DNA from: Sternotherus odoratus | Lineage: Eukaryota > Chordata > Testudines > Kinosternidae | Assembly (NCBI GenBank): GCA_032164245.1 | Contig: JAVMKO010000001.1 | Coordinates: 13,119,603-13,183,602 of the forward strand | Length of the DNA stretch: 64,000 nt | Reading direction: 5' to 3' | Part shown: one piece after another, positions 23,300 to 35,400 of the stretch | How the letters are laid out: each line of letters begins with the position of its first letter | Position numbering within the stretch: the first letter of the stretch is position 1 | Notes under the pieces: generated by a model | What the model saw: only the letters and a program-made list of their open reading frames with translations | What the model was told of the DNA's origin: nothing | Database searches by the model: none | Position numbers and translations under genes: made by a program

Positions 23300-25560
23300 T
23301 GAGACTCAGCATTTACCCACAGAGGTATCTGAGATATCACTGTTATATCCTATGCTAGTTATAGGGCTAACTCAGATACCACCATGGAGAGCCGTTAACA
23401 GCAATTGCTGGATAATGGATATACTGCCGGGGCAGCACACAGGGAGATATGTGGGACGGCCACTATCTTGGCATCGAACCCAGGACTTCCACAGTGAAAA
23501 GCATGAGCTGCTACAGTTTGATCTGAGGGTTACATTCCCCAGCTAGCATCTATAGCTGGGTGTTGCAACAGATTCATATCCTGTGTGGCTTAGGCACAGA
23601 GCTGGACAGGTAACAGGAAATGACTAGTGGGTTAGACACATCAGCAAGCTGAGTGCGTCTAGCCCTGCACTACAGACCTGAAAACAGGTGCCTAACTGCC
23701 AGCACTCACGGCTGAAAATCCTGGATTTATAGTTTAAGTCTACATGGTGCATTATGAAATCAACTAGAAAGACAAAGCCCTGCTCCAGGATCCTCACTCA
23801 GACAAAGACAAAACACCGGACAACAAGACTGAAGCTAAACAGGCGTGGTCAAGGCAGGAGAATTTGTGGCTCATTGTGTGGGGAGTAACCTGAAAGGTTA
23901 CCGAGTGGGGGTGAAAGCGACAAGAAGAATGGCTGGGCGAGAAGATGCGGAGATTCAGGGAAAGTAGGGAGGTAAAAATGAGTTTGGACTTGTGAGGAAT
24001 GGCAGAGACAGCAAAAGCCTTTTGAGCTGCTGTGATTTACGTTTCACTGGCCTCTAGAGTAGCCCAGAATCTGAGAGGTGCAATAGGGAACCTGGCCCAG
24101 CGTCAGCATTTGATTGGTAAAATTAGCATATACTCAGAACCAATCACAGACAAGATGGGCTGGAAGGGAAAGAGAGGTGAGATGGGGGGAGGCCAAAGAG
24201 GAGGGATTTGCAAGAGCCAAGCAGAAAGATATTCAGGGCATGGAGCAAGGGGCTGACAGGCTGGAGTGAAGAGGACAGATTATAAAGCTACCATAGAGGA
24301 TGAAATGACAGGATTTGACAAGGGCTTGGACATGAGGGGAGGAGGAAGGAGAGACGTTGCTCCAAGTTATTTCCCCCTTAGACTACACTGATCTAGAAAT
24401 GGATTTGGGCTAGATTCAGACCTGGGTTGATAGCACCTCAGAGTCTGACAGGGTTTGGGTCAGGTCTGGTTTGGGATCATCTGCTGTCATCTAATAAATT
24501 TCATCCGTTTTCCACTTGTATCCCTGAGCTATGGTGAGAGACTTGGCCTCTTGGATATAACACAACCACCTGGCTATATTCCACCAAAGTAATTTATTGT
24601 GAGGCAAGAACATAACAACGGGGCATGTTCCGTTCATGGCATATGCATACAGACAAGCTAGATAAAACCTGAACTACTCTTGCTGGAAGGTGTCACCATA
24701 ACACTATTTTAGTTCTTAGAATTCAGAACCCTAACACATAAGAACCCAAAGCTGTGATAGCAAAACAGGCTGCTCCCGAAAACACAGAGGCACAATTCAC
24801 TCCACTTCAGGCTCTCTGTTGACTGACTCTGATTGCATGCTTCCCTACAGAGACTCTTACCCTGCAAGCAGGACCAGGAAGCTCTTACTCTGAGAGCGAT
24901 AGCATCTCCTTTAACACGTTATGCCTGTGGCAGGGCAAATTTGCTCCTGCCGGCTTTCTAGCCCACAAATGGCTCAGAGACCTTCTTTGGGTAAAACACC
25001 TGGTGTGGTTAATTTTACAGTGTTCTTTGCCACCATCTTTACAGACTACGCAGCTCCTGAGGCAAGAAAGGGTGTGATCTCATGTGGCTTTGACTAGAAT
25101 CCTGCCCTGCTCTCTCTCTTGCTCCCACATACGCTCTTCCTCCCTTTTTCCACTGACGTCCTCTGCCTTTTCTACCCTGTGGGCTATTGCATTTATTAGC
25201 CTTTTAACTCCAGCTCCTCCCAACCAATCAATTGGGCACAGGTCCCATAGTCAGCTGGCCTCGGGGGCAACTAACGAGCAGCAGCGGTCAGAGTGCTGGC
25301 TTAACTCCTGTTGTCCAGCACCCAATCACAAACGTCCTGGGTTGGGCCCATCAAACGTTCACTTCTCTCCCTGCTGTCCATAGGCCATCAATTTATTTTT
25401 GCGGTTTTCCCTGGTTCTTCCTCTGAGCAAGCCCATGAGTGGAGCCCCGCTTAGCAGTATATCATCACTGTAATGCTCCCATCAGCAATCTCCGAAATGT
25501 CTGATAAATACATAAATCAGAGAAAAACGTGTCATTGTTCAATGGGTTTTTTTTTAGACC
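23300..25560. other. intergenic; possible unassigned LTR-like stretch inside
   Basis: From about 24590 to 25380 the sequence has an antisense AATAAA (gtaatttattgtgag, 24589-24603) and a composition like LTR elements, but I could not find matching ends or a TSD. The remainder is unrecognised. Confidence 0.3.
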
Positions 25561-25566
25561 ATTCAT

Positions 25567-25567
25567 T

Positions 25568-25653
<86 letters not shown>
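25567..25653. repeat. (TG)n(AG)n compound microsatellite
   Basis: About 26 bp of TG dinucleotides pass directly into about 60 bp of GA. The reported open frame through it (Cys-Val, then Arg-Glu repeats) is an artefact. Confidence 0.97.
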
Positions 25654-25658
<5 letters not shown>

Positions 25659-26344
25659 ACTGAGTTGCCCTATGGGTTGGACTCTTCTAAATGCACATCA
25701 TAAAGTTTAAACAGTTCCTCATTCTTGCCAACTCATTGTCTATGCCTGTCCTCAAGGCTCCTTTGGGATCTTAAGGAAACACATGGCCGAAACCTGGCCA
25801 CAGATTCAAAGCCCGGAGCAGGCAGGCTGGTTCCAATCATCTACAAACGCTCACATCCGCGATCCACAGGGACTGCTGCCGGGAGGCTCAGTCTCTGATC
25901 ATGTCATATTTCAGCTTCCACAGGATGGAAGGAAGGAAGGGGACCCCGTCCTCAAATCACTGCTTATCCCCGCCTAGCAACCAAACCCGCCCATCTCGTC
26001 CCTGCACTGGCCCGGCGCACGCAGCTTTGCACCCCTCTAGCCCACTCCAGGACGTGTCCCCGGCTTCTTGTGCCATTACCTGGCGTCATTCTGCTGCTTT
26101 CCGTCGGTGCCTTCGTAGGGCCGAGGGCTGCCCCGGATCCCCTCCCCTTCCTGCCTGAGAACAGGACGTGGCTGGGGCTGCTGCTTCTCACGCGTCTCCG
26201 TGTCCCCCGTGGGCTCTAAACAATCTTGCACCAAAGCAGGCGACGCCCCCCCCCTTTTCTCGTCTCAGAGAAGCGGGGGCGCTGCAGCCCCCCAGCAAGT
26301 ATCCCCGCAGCCTGCAGAGCGGACGGATGGCCCAGGGCTTTGCG
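25654..26344. other. no feature recognised
   Basis: GC-rich towards 26200. Overlapping open frames on both strands suggest composition rather than coding. Confidence 0.4.
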
Positions 26345-26617
26345 TACTAGGACTTAGGCTCAAGCCCCTGCTTTGCCACTGATGGTGTGCAAATCACTTG
26401 GGCAAATCACTTAGCCTCAGCTCCCTCACAGGGGTTTAGATGTCTGCCTCGCAGTGAAATCAATGGGACTTTAAATACCTTTGAGCCTCCGGGCCTGAGG
26501 GCTGGATTTTTAAAGGTATTTGGGCACCTAAAGAGGCAGGGAGGAGCCTTGTGGGAGTTTCAAAAGCACCTAGGTGCCTAACCCCTATGGAAAGCAACAA
26601 CTTTAAAAATCTGACCG
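26345..26617 (+). repeat. MIR-like SINE followed by 'ttaggcacctaa' hairpin repeat
   Basis: gcccctgctttgccactgat and gggcaaatcacttagcctca are MIR words. They are followed by gatttttaaaggtatttggg and cacctaggtgcctaacccct, closing with aactttaaaaatctgacc, which pairs with the gatttttaaagg arm. Confidence 0.6.
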
Positions 26618-27007
26618 CAAGGGTACGTCTGGATTGCCCGCTTCTTTGGGTGGCTCGCAGAGACATAGACAGGTAGCCCCCCCGCCTGGGTATAAATAGC
26701 AGCGTAGTAGCTGGTGAGGCACTGCTTAGGCAAGTAGAGTGAGGATACACTTGAGGCTATGGGTATATACCCACCTGCATCCCCTCCCTCGCTCTCGACT
26801 CCCCCGTGTGGTGCCTCCCCCTCTAGACTGCTGTAGTCAGCAGTGGAGGGTCCAGCTGCCTCCTGAGTGTGGGAACCCGACCTTGCCACAGGGCAAGACT
26901 CCTGCTGCGGGGAAAGACTCCACAGCCTAGCGTGGCTGCAGCTGACTTCCACTGCTGCGCGGTGCTCCCCAGGCCCGCCACCAGAGGCGTGTCATGTAGA
27001 CGTCCCC
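26618..27007. mobile_element. possible 'gtctacac'-class element, diverged
   Basis: The left end caagggtacgtctggattgc and right end gtcatgtagacgtcccctga are loosely inverted. The interior (tataaatagcagcgtagtag) is unlike the other copies, so this may be a related but separate family. Confidence 0.4.
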
Positions 27008-28223
27008 TGACAGCAAATCTCAACTGACCCAGGCTCCCTGGGCTCGCCGGCCAAGGCTAAAAATAGCACTGCAGCCATTCGGGCTGGGTCAAGAGCCTGG
27101 GCCGTGAAACCCGGCGAGGTGGGGCGGGTCTCAGAGCTGGGACTACTCAGCGTAACGGCTGCAGGACTGGGCCCCACGAAGCGCGAGTTCGAGCGGGATG
27201 TGCTGGAGCACTGCTAGGGTAGGGGAGATGAGACAGTGCAGACTGGCGGCACAAGAGCCGGGAGGCCGGAGAGCAGAGGGTTATAAGCACAAGGTGAACA
27301 GAGCACCGTGGGTGAGGGTGTCGGGGTCAGGGACAAGACGGAAGAGGTGGATTTGAAAGATGCTGTAGAAGCTGGACTATGGCAAGAACCTGGACACAAG
27401 GAGTGAAGAGTATCTTCTCCTTGGCTCCCCCGGCTCTGCTGCTTTGCCCTAAACTCTAGCAAGGCGGTGCCCAGCTTAGACCGCAGCATGCCGGGTGTGG
27501 TCTCACCAGCACCACGGGACAGGGACTTCTACCAGAGGCTTTGTGCCAGGATGTCTCTGTGAATCCAGCCTTGAACGCCATGGCTGCCTCGGGAAACTCA
27601 TGTGCGCTCGGCTCTCACAATTACGCCTGTCCCTCTCTCAGAGTCCCAGCTTTCTCCTGCCTGTTTCCTCTCCTCTCCCCTTCTTCCCCCAATGGATTTG
27701 CCAGCAGACTTCACACGGGAAGGGATCCACTTGGTGATTTTCTTCCCATTGCTCTAATCTCTCTCCCTTCACAGCCCTCTGCGGCGTTTGCAGCTCCTCC
27801 CAACTGAACGCCAACTGTTCCGACTGTTAACATGCTGCTCACTCCCTCGTCCAGGTCATCTCTGAAGATCTGACCTAGGACCAGACGTGACACTAGTCTG
27901 TCTGTCCCTATTAGCCATCAGCCCACCAGCGCGGTCCAATGCTGCTTATCATCAGCCTGTCCCCAGGCCTGCTTCTGTACTCAATGGAAAATGCTGCTGT
28001 GACGTTAAAGAGCCAGAAATGTGAAACCAGAGAAAATCTGCAGTTAATTAAAAATAAAGGGGATTAAACACACAGCAGACGATGAATATAAAGTTCAGAT
28101 CAGAGACGCCCCAGCAGGAGAGGTCAGGTTATTATCCCATTCCTGTGCATGGAGATTTTGGCCTCCACTTGGTGCGCAGGGCTTTAGATGGAGAAGTTCC
28201 AATAACTTTTATAAAAATAAGGG
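27008..28223. other. no feature recognised
   Basis: GC-rich intergenic sequence without a supported gene. Confidence 0.4.
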
Positions 28224-28231
28224 GCTTAGAT

Positions 28232-28905
28232 CAGGGGTGGACAAACTTTTTGGCCCGAGGGCCACATCCGGGTAGCAAAATTGTATGGAGGGCCGGGTAC
28301 GGAAGCCTGTGCCTCCCCAAACAGCCAGGCCTCGCCCCCTATCTGACCCCCACCCACTTCCAGTCCCCTGACTGCCCCCCTCAAACCCATCGACCCATCC
28401 AACCCCCCTCCTCCTTGTCCCCTGATCACCCCTCCAGTGACCCCCTACCCCAACCATCCCCCCAGACCCTATCCCCTTCTAAGCCCCCCCGTTCCTTGTC
28501 CCCTGACCTCCCCCTCTCAAGACCCCCCACCCTAACTGCTCCCCCAGGACCCCACTCCATACCTAACCCCCCTGCTCCCTGCCCCCCTGACTGCTCCGAC
28601 CCCTATTCACAGCCCCACCCCCTGACTGCCCCCCAGGACTCCCTGTCCCTTATCCAACCTCCCTGACAACCCCCCCAAGAACCTTCTCCCCATCCAACCC
28701 CTCTTGATCCCTGTCCTCTGACTACCTCCTGGGATCCCCTGCCCCTTATCCAACCCCCTGTCCCCAACGCCCCCCCCCCCAGAACCTGCGCCTCATCCAA
28801 CCCTCCCGCCACCTGCTCCCTGTCCTCTGACTCCCTTCTGGGATCCCCTGGCCCTGGCCCCCTTACCACGCCACTCAGAGCAGCATGTCTGGCAGCCTAG
28901 CTGGA
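28232..28905 (-). mobile_element. hAT-type element, one end lost
   Basis: The left terminus caggggtggacaaacttttt with ggcccgagggccacatccgg is the same inverted terminal repeat class as 6544-7205. The long C-rich interior and the word ccacgccactcagagcagca (about 28866-28885) are the reverse complement of that element's interior (gctctgagtggcatgataag). No matching right terminus or second gcttagat is found after about 28905. The proline-rich frame inside is not a gene. Confidence 0.8.
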
Positions 28906-29295
28906 CTTTTCTGTGGATAGCTCTGTTCAGACTCAGCGTACTTATCCATACAAAATGTTAGGAGTCAGCACCTGTCTGCTATATAATAAAGATCCTTTGG
29001 CGTTTTCCACTTAACAGGCTGGAATCTACATCTGGGCCACTTCCCCCCCCAGGATATAGCCCAGATCAGACCCCTAATAAATTGATATTACAAACATTTT
29101 TCACTGGAAAGCTTACTAGTTCCCCTCCAGTGCCTGTGTGCAAGTAGGTCAGACGTTTGCTCAGGTTCTTCTCTTGTACTGTAGATGGTGCCATCCGTAT
29201 CGGATCTTTCAGCGTGGTGTCCTACATCCAGTGTTTATGGTGTCACCAGCCTTGATGCAGGAATCTCTGGGTGGCCATCTACAGCGTGAGCTAAG
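28906..29295. other. no feature recognised
   Basis: Non-coding. Confidence 0.4.
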
Positions 29296-29304
29296 CAGCA
29301 GGTC

Positions 29305-29945
29305 AGACCCACTGTTGCCAACTCTCAGGAGATCATTTCAACTCTCCTGATACTTGGTGGGTTTTTTTTTTAAAGCCATAACTGCTCAAACCACAGCTGT
29401 GCATGAGAATCTGAGCTTTCATCTTTAAAAACCATCTCTAAGTTTCTAGCCCTCACGGTTGTGGAGAAGAGTGTGACACTATGGAGTGCACCTAAAGCAG
29501 CGGTGCCTTTTCCTCGGGCACCCTCGCCCTTACCAGTAATGGGATGTATCTGTGCCCCGGGCAGGGAGCAGAGTCAAGGCCAGGGCTGGGGGATCGGGAG
29601 CAGAGCCACAGGTGGGAGTGGGAGCTGGGAGCAGAGCCAGGGTGAGGCCGGAGAGGAGCTGTGGGCTGGGAGGGGCTCCCTGCCCATTCCCCATGGTGGC
29701 TGGCCCAGGCCCCACCCTGCCACCCCAGATGTTCCTCCATGGCCCCCTGAGTGGGGGGGGGGGCACCCTAGAGCCTGGGGACCACAGACCTAAAGGCTCA
29801 GAAGGCAAATTAACGAAGCCTAAAATGTCTTATTAAATAGAAACACCTCACACAATCCCTTATGATTTTGAGGCTAATCTCATGACTTTTGGGGACCTGA
29901 CTCATGATTTTTGAACAGTGGGGCTTGGCAGGACTACAGCCGGGG
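29305..29945. repeat. unassigned repeat, 'ctcatgatttt' family, split by a G-rich insert
   Basis: tgttgccaactctcaggag, aagccataactgctcaaacc and gcatgagaatctgagctttc lie left of a G/C-rich block (about 29485-29805). aatcccttatgattttgagg, ctaatctcatgacttttggg and gactcatgatttttgaacag lie to its right. A second fragment with tctcatgattttagggtc is at 30495-30550. Confidence 0.45.
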
Positions 29946-31419
29946 TGACCATGATAATCCTGTGTGGCTTTAAAATGGACGTCTGAGGCTGTAGCCTGGA
30001 TGAATCAGGCTCAGGAGTGTTGGCCCAACCATCTGCCTTCCCCTCCGGCCACTAGAGGCTGCTTTTGCACAGCAGGTTACAATAAACACCAGGGTGCCCT
30101 GTGCGGGCCAGAGTCCCAGAACAGAGGCTGCACAGTGGGGCTAACTCCTCCCCAAACTTGAGAGACGCGGCAGCGCCACTCCCCTACCACAGTGCAGAAA
30201 GGGGAACTAATGGAGGTAAGGACTCAGCACAACCCCCACCCCTGTAGGCCGGAGACAGGGGGCTGTTTCTGGAGTCTGGCACTGGCTGGGGCTGGGGGAG
30301 TGAGATGGCTGAAGGAGCCTGCTAGGGGACCAGGGGGATTCTGGGAGTGCAGCTGCTCTGGACATTATAGGGGAAAGGGGCTTGTGTGTGTGTGTGCACA
30401 TTTCAGGTGTGTTTAAGGCAGATGCATGTGGGAGCTTGGTGGAGGGAAGGGGATTAAAAATCCTGAAGACAGGCCAAAAGAAGATTTTATAAAAAATCTC
30501 ATGATTTTAGGGTCAATCTCATGACTTTTGAACTCCTGGGTTTGGCACTCTTCCTTTTTATAGGCTCCTGTTCCTTTTAAATGTCTGGCCCTTTAAATTT
30601 GTCAGGGACAAGCAGCTGCGGTCTTAATTTGGCCATTTAGAAACTTGTCTGCTGCTGATTCCATCTGCTAGCCTTCCCTCTGGTCATCTGTGTTTCACTG
30701 CTACAGGTAAGAAATCAGCAGTCAGTGTGTGGGTTCCAGGGCGAGTTTATGCTGTATTCTGCAAGTAGTTCATTGTTTGATTCCTTTATCATTGGGGGAG
30801 GGGATTTTGGACCCCGAGTGCCCTAGGGCTTTTCCAGAGGCACCATCAGTTTGAAATCCAGACAATTTTTAAAAATTAGTTCCTGCCTCTAAATCCCCTG
30901 GCTGATGACAGTGGTTTTACAGTCATGTGTCCTCCCCCACCCCACAGTCCTGTCTTTAATTGCAGTGTGTGAGAGCCCCCCAAAAACAGAGGGCTCCAGC
31001 TATTTATACTGGGGGAACTGGCTTGACCCAAGAGACTGTAGCACAAAGTGGGAAAAACAGAACCCCCGCTTTTGTTCCCTCCACCCCCGAATTTCTCACC
31101 TATAAGAATCTAGCTACTGCTTATAACAGTCATAAACATGTCCAGACAGGTGCTATTTAAGTAGATTGTGCCCCTTGAAATACATCTAAACACAGGTGTG
31201 TGGCTGTGGCCTACCCCCAGATCTGCCTGTCCTAACTCGGCACCAGGGGCCCTCAGTTCAGTGGGAGTCTCGTTCCTTCTTTCTTTCTTTTCCTGTGCAG
31301 TGACTGAAAGAAACCTGGGGGCTCCAGGGTGGTTCTTCAGTCACAGGTTTCAGGGGGAGTGGCACAACTGGGACTCCTGGAAGCCTTACGCTTCCTTCCC
31401 CTCTCTCATTGGTGTGGCT
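29946..31419. other. intergenic; one small repeat fragment
   Basis: A 'ctcatgatttt' repeat fragment is at about 30495-30550. I see nothing else that I can name. Confidence 0.35.
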
Positions 31420-31666
31420 TAGGCCAGGTCTACACTACAGTATAGTGTACTGTAGTGTGTGTGGCTCTGTCCCCTGATTGACTTAGTTACACCAACTTTA
31501 ACCCCCCTGTGTAGTCAGCGCTGTGTCGAAGGGAGAGCTTCTCCCATTGGCACAGCTACTGCCTCTCGGGGAGGTGGATTAATTACGCTGGCGGGCGAGA
31601 GTTCTTCCGGCGGCATAGGAGTGTCTTCACTTAAGCACTGCAGCGGCCAGCGTGGACCTGCCCTGA
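31420..31666. mobile_element. 'gtctacac' terminal-repeat element, copy 2
   Basis: The left end taggccaggtctacactaca and right end gccagcgtggacctgccct are imperfect inverted repeats. Interior words (gcacagctactgcctctcgg, attacgctggcgggcgagag) are of a different type from copy 1. Confidence 0.55.
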
Positions 31667-32589
31667 GTATCACTCCGGATTTACCCCGACGTCAATGAGA
31701 TCACAATGAGGCGCAGAGCTTCCAACAACACCAGGTGGAGTGTGGTCCAGAGTAGCTGCTGGTACACATACTGCACCTGGTTAAGTGATGTGTAAGCAAC
31801 TGGTCAGTGGGTTATTGTGTCCGATCCACAGAGCAGGAGTCTGTTAGTCCCCCTCTTCCCTTCACTCCACCGAAGTAAAAGAAGAACGGATGTGGAGCGG
31901 GTGTGGATTCAGTTTTGGCGCTCAGGCTGAGGTGTGGTAAGCCTGCGGACGGCAGTGGGGGAGAGGCGGGAGGCATGAAAGGGTGCTCTCAGCGGAGCCT
32001 TTTCAGTAAGCAACGCCTCTCCTGGTTTTGGAATGGTGAGTTCATCTTTGCCCTTGAAACGAAGGCCACGCAGGGCTGCCAGTGCAGCGCTGTCTCGTTC
32101 TCCCGACCAGATGTTTGATTTATTCTGGAGCCGTGGCGCTAAACGCTCAGCCTACCGGTGTAAACGTGGCTCTCCCCGATGCAGTGGTGTCTCTTGTCCC
32201 CGTGTGACCAGCTGGAAACTCCCCCCCCCCCCCAGTAATCAATCACAGCGTTCAAGGTTCAAGGGGTCACGGTTGGCCTGCCGTCCATTATCCCTGCATT
32301 CTACTTCGCTGCGTAATTGGTCACAGCTTTGTCGTCTTCTGGTAGCTGCTCAAACTTCTAATTAGTGGCGCTGGAACCTCAGGCTGTATCTCAAGGAGCT
32401 GGTGTCTTGTTTGCTGCCTGCTCAAGGGGGGTTGAATTTTGAGCCTGGTGAAAGCATTCGTAGATATTGTGCAGCAACATAGATTAACCCCTTGAGCCCT
32501 GGCACTTTCAGAGTGACCAGCCACGCAGGTGCATAGGGGGAACTGATGGTATGTGGACCGACACTTCTCACTTATACTGCAGGGGGAGG
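31667..32589. other. no feature recognised
   Basis: Non-coding, with a C11-12 run near 32221. The open frame 32033-32365 has no recognised homology. Confidence 0.4.
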
Positions 32590-32775
32590 ATGGTGCCTTG
32601 ATTAGAGCACTAGCTTACCACACCTGCCTTCATTGCTAGCTGTGCCCCAGGCTTCCTGTATGACCTTGGGCAAGTCGCTTAGGGCTAGGTTCATAAGGGG
32701 GGAGTTGGCACCTATGGGCCCAGCTAGGTGCCCAAGTGTAACATTTAGGCACCGCTGGCATTCACATTCAAATAA
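32590..32775 (+). repeat. MIR-like SINE
   Basis: ccttgattagagcactagct, gtatgaccttgggcaagtcg and cttagggctaggttcataag are the head and core words. Words of the ttaggcacc hairpin follow (32700-32760). Confidence 0.6.
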
Positions 32776-32844
32776 AAGGTCAGCAGCATTTTTTTAACAT
32801 TGCAAAACAATGGTCCTCCTCCTCCTCCCCCTGTGCTAGGTTTG

Positions 32845-32970
32845 TTCTCAGAAATGACGAAACCATTTTGGCTGAAACTTTCCAAAAATATTCAGTTTGA
32901 GGCAGACATCTGACATGGAAAATTTCAGCTAAAACAGTGCAAGTTTGGCAAAGTTCTAAACAACTGAAAA
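32845..32970. repeat. AT-rich 'ctggtcaaaatttt' element, copy 2 (fragment)
   Basis: aaaccattttggctgaaact, ttccaaaaatattcagtttg and ggaaaatttcagctaaaaca match the words of copies at 8345 and 42109. Confidence 0.45.
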
Positions 32971-33019
32971 CAGCATCTTACAATGGGTAGTGAGGGGAAA
33001 CCTTTCTAAGCAGTGCTAC

Positions 33020-33120
33020 CTGCCGTGCCTGTAATTATTGACTTACTTTGTAAGCTTTTTGGGACAGGACTTTATTTTTGTTGATGGGTTTGTACAAAGC
33101 CAGCGCAATAGGGTCCTGGT
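33020..33120 (+). repeat. SINE 3' tail fragment
   Basis: gtaagctttttgggacaggac and gtttgtacaaagccagcgca with caatagggtcctgg resemble the tail of the SINE at 42893-43143. Confidence 0.5.
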
Positions 33121-33290
33121 TTTCTGGGGAGGTGTGGAAGTTGGACAGTATGTGATCATGTAATGAAAGACCGTTCACAATGCATATGCACAAGAGGGCT
33201 GAATTAAAGTTGTAAGAATCTCATATCATGGAAAATGTTGGACAACTTTACGAGAGGAGATGCTACCAACTCCCCAACATTGTATTTCAT

Positions 33291-33382
33291 GGATCATAGA
33301 ATCATAGAAGATTAGGGTTGGAAAAGACCACAGGGGGTCATCTCGTCGAACCCCCTGCTCAAAGCAGGACCAACCCCAACAA
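33291..33382 (-). mobile_element. CR1 3' terminal fragment
   Basis: tggatcatagaatcatagaa with gggggtcatctcgtcgaacc and ctgctcaaagcaggacc is the antisense CR1 terminus. Confidence 0.9.
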
Positions 33383-34780
33383 TGTATGCATAAAATAATC
33401 TACAGCAGAGCCAAAAAATTACTTCAGACAAACATGATGCATCATTTCTCTTTCTTTCTCTTCTCGCTTTGGAGCAAGGTTGTTTTTGTTGGCATCCAGA
33501 AAAAGGAAAATAATGTATTGACAACAGATTGTGACATTTCCCTTCCCTTATCCCCGAGTTGAAGTCTATAGCTGTATTATTTTAAAAAGAATAATGAACC
33601 CTCCCCCACCTCAACAGTGCTCTGCTCCTCTAAGAAATGCATGGGAGTTGTTCAAACAGACAGAGCGCTGCGGCATAGTCCTGTCTTTGTCTTATACTTC
33701 AAATGGGGATGGTGCGTTTCATCTTTCCTTTTGTTCCTCTTTGTTTGTGGACTGGAAATTCCCTCTGGTGCTATGTTTGATTCTAAACTCCCTTTGCTTG
33801 GAGGATCGACCGTTTCCTCCAGCCAGCGAGCAGTGCAGGTGCAACAAAAATGTATTTGGAGATGTAAATAAATGATGGAGGGACACCTGCTGTCCTGATC
33901 GTCATTTTCAGCTTTCCCCATGTTCTCCTGCCTTTTGTATGCCTCACTGGGTCCCTCAGGATTTGAGCAATAGCATCCCAATGGGTGACCTACGTGGAGT
34001 ATGACATCGTCAGATAAAGGAAATGACCCGGATGAAGCTCTCATCCCCACACAGAGCAGATGTGTGTCTAACAAGCCATAAAGTATTTAAGACGTGCTTC
34101 CTGCCCGGGGGTGCGCACTGTACAGGCGGCTGTGAAAAAGGAAGAAAATCTTGATCCTGTAGATTCTGCCTTATTGAATGAATTTAGCATGAAAGCCCCG
34201 GCACAGCCTAACATTTTCCCAGAAGTTCTTGAAACATAAGCACGGGCAGGGGGAGCCGAGCAGATGACATAGTAGAAACTCACTGGACTTCAGACAGAGG
34301 ATTGGATTGTGTCTTGTAAAAATTAGTGTTTGGATTATGGTGTCTCCTCTAGAATAAACAGAGGGAAATAGAAAAAGGAAACTGTAAATCCTTTTCTCTG
34401 ATCCAACAAGTGTGTCCGTTGTGTAATCATGGGGGAGAACACCTGGAGAAAGCAGCTCTTTTCAAACCCCTGTTTACATTGGCTAAGCTAGAAAGGACAG
34501 AGAGGAAGACGCTCCAGGGTGATTTCTCAGACACATCAGCGCCTTTCTTCTTCTTTGCGTCTTTACAGCAATGGAGTGTCATGCCCGACCCCCACAAGAG
34601 TCCCTCGTCTCACGAGACGTCGCTCATTTTAGTCCCACTGTTATCTGTCCCACTCGTGCCTCCATTGTAGAAAAGGATTTATGTCAAAAATGCAGAAACC
34701 TCCGACTCATGTAGAAGTTTTAACTGACATTAAAGATGGTGAGACTCTAACACCACAGTGGTGGGGGCTATGTAAGTACC
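33383..34780. other. no feature recognised
   Basis: Non-coding. Overlapping frames on both strands at 33531-34074 are not convincing as exons. Confidence 0.4.
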
Positions 34781-35070
34781 TTAGGGCTGGGCTACCCTGG
34801 CAGGGATTCGAACTAAGATATGCAACTTCAGCTACGCTATTCGCATAGTGGAGGTCAAAGTATCTTAGTTCAACTTACCTGGCCATCCTCACGGCAGGGA
34901 GTCAACTGTGGTGGCTCCCTCGTCAAAGCTGCTTACTCCTCCTGCCAAGGAGGAGTACAGGCGTCGATTTGGGGATCAATTTATCGCGTCTAGATGAGAC
35001 AGGATAAATCGATCACCGATACATCGAGCACTACCCGCTGATCCGGCAGGTAGTATAGACGTACCCCTAG
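34781..35070. mobile_element. 'gtctacac' terminal-repeat element, copy 3
   Basis: The left end ttagggctgggctaccctgg and right end ggtagtatagacgtacccct are inverted repeats. Internally, gaactaagatatgcaacttc pairs with aaagtatcttagttcaactt, a hairpin also found in copies at 5154 and 58920. tcaatttatcgcgtctagat matches copy 1. Confidence 0.7.
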
Positions 35071-35229
35071 ATAGAGAGAAGTCGTGGAAAGAATTACTTA
35101 CACTAAAAACAGAGACCCCCAGCATTCTCAGTTTCCTGCATGAGTCAGGTTTTTTGTCTCTCTCCTTTTTGGTCTTATTCACACATCTTGTTCCCCCCCC
35201 CCCTATTTGGGAACTGGCAGATTCTAGAA

Positions 35230-35400
35230 ACTGGGGGTCAGGTTCTAGAAACCAACACTGTCACTGACTTGCTGTGTGAACTTGGGTGAGCTACCAATTT
35301 CTTGGGGCCTCTGCTTAAAAAGGGCTGTTGAAAGGCTCAGTGAATGAAAATGTATAAAGCACTTTCAAGGCTACCGATGAAAGGTTCAGTGGAAGCGTGA
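35230..35400 (+). repeat. MIR-like SINE
   Basis: caacactgtcactgacttgc, gtgtgaacttgggtgagcta and tataaagcactttcaaggct follow the SINE order. Diverged. Confidence 0.55.

Noticed and set aside
24590..25380. LTR-like stretch with antisense AATAAA
   Set aside because: No TG...CA termini with matching flanks could be found, so it is left as unassigned.
25473..25703. Open frame with Cys-Val and Arg-Glu repeats
   Set aside because: Translation of a (TG)n(AG)n microsatellite.
28082..28666. 194-residue proline-rich open frame
   Set aside because: It runs through the C-rich interior of a hAT element. The composition explains the absence of stops, and the sister element at 6544 gives similar nonsense.
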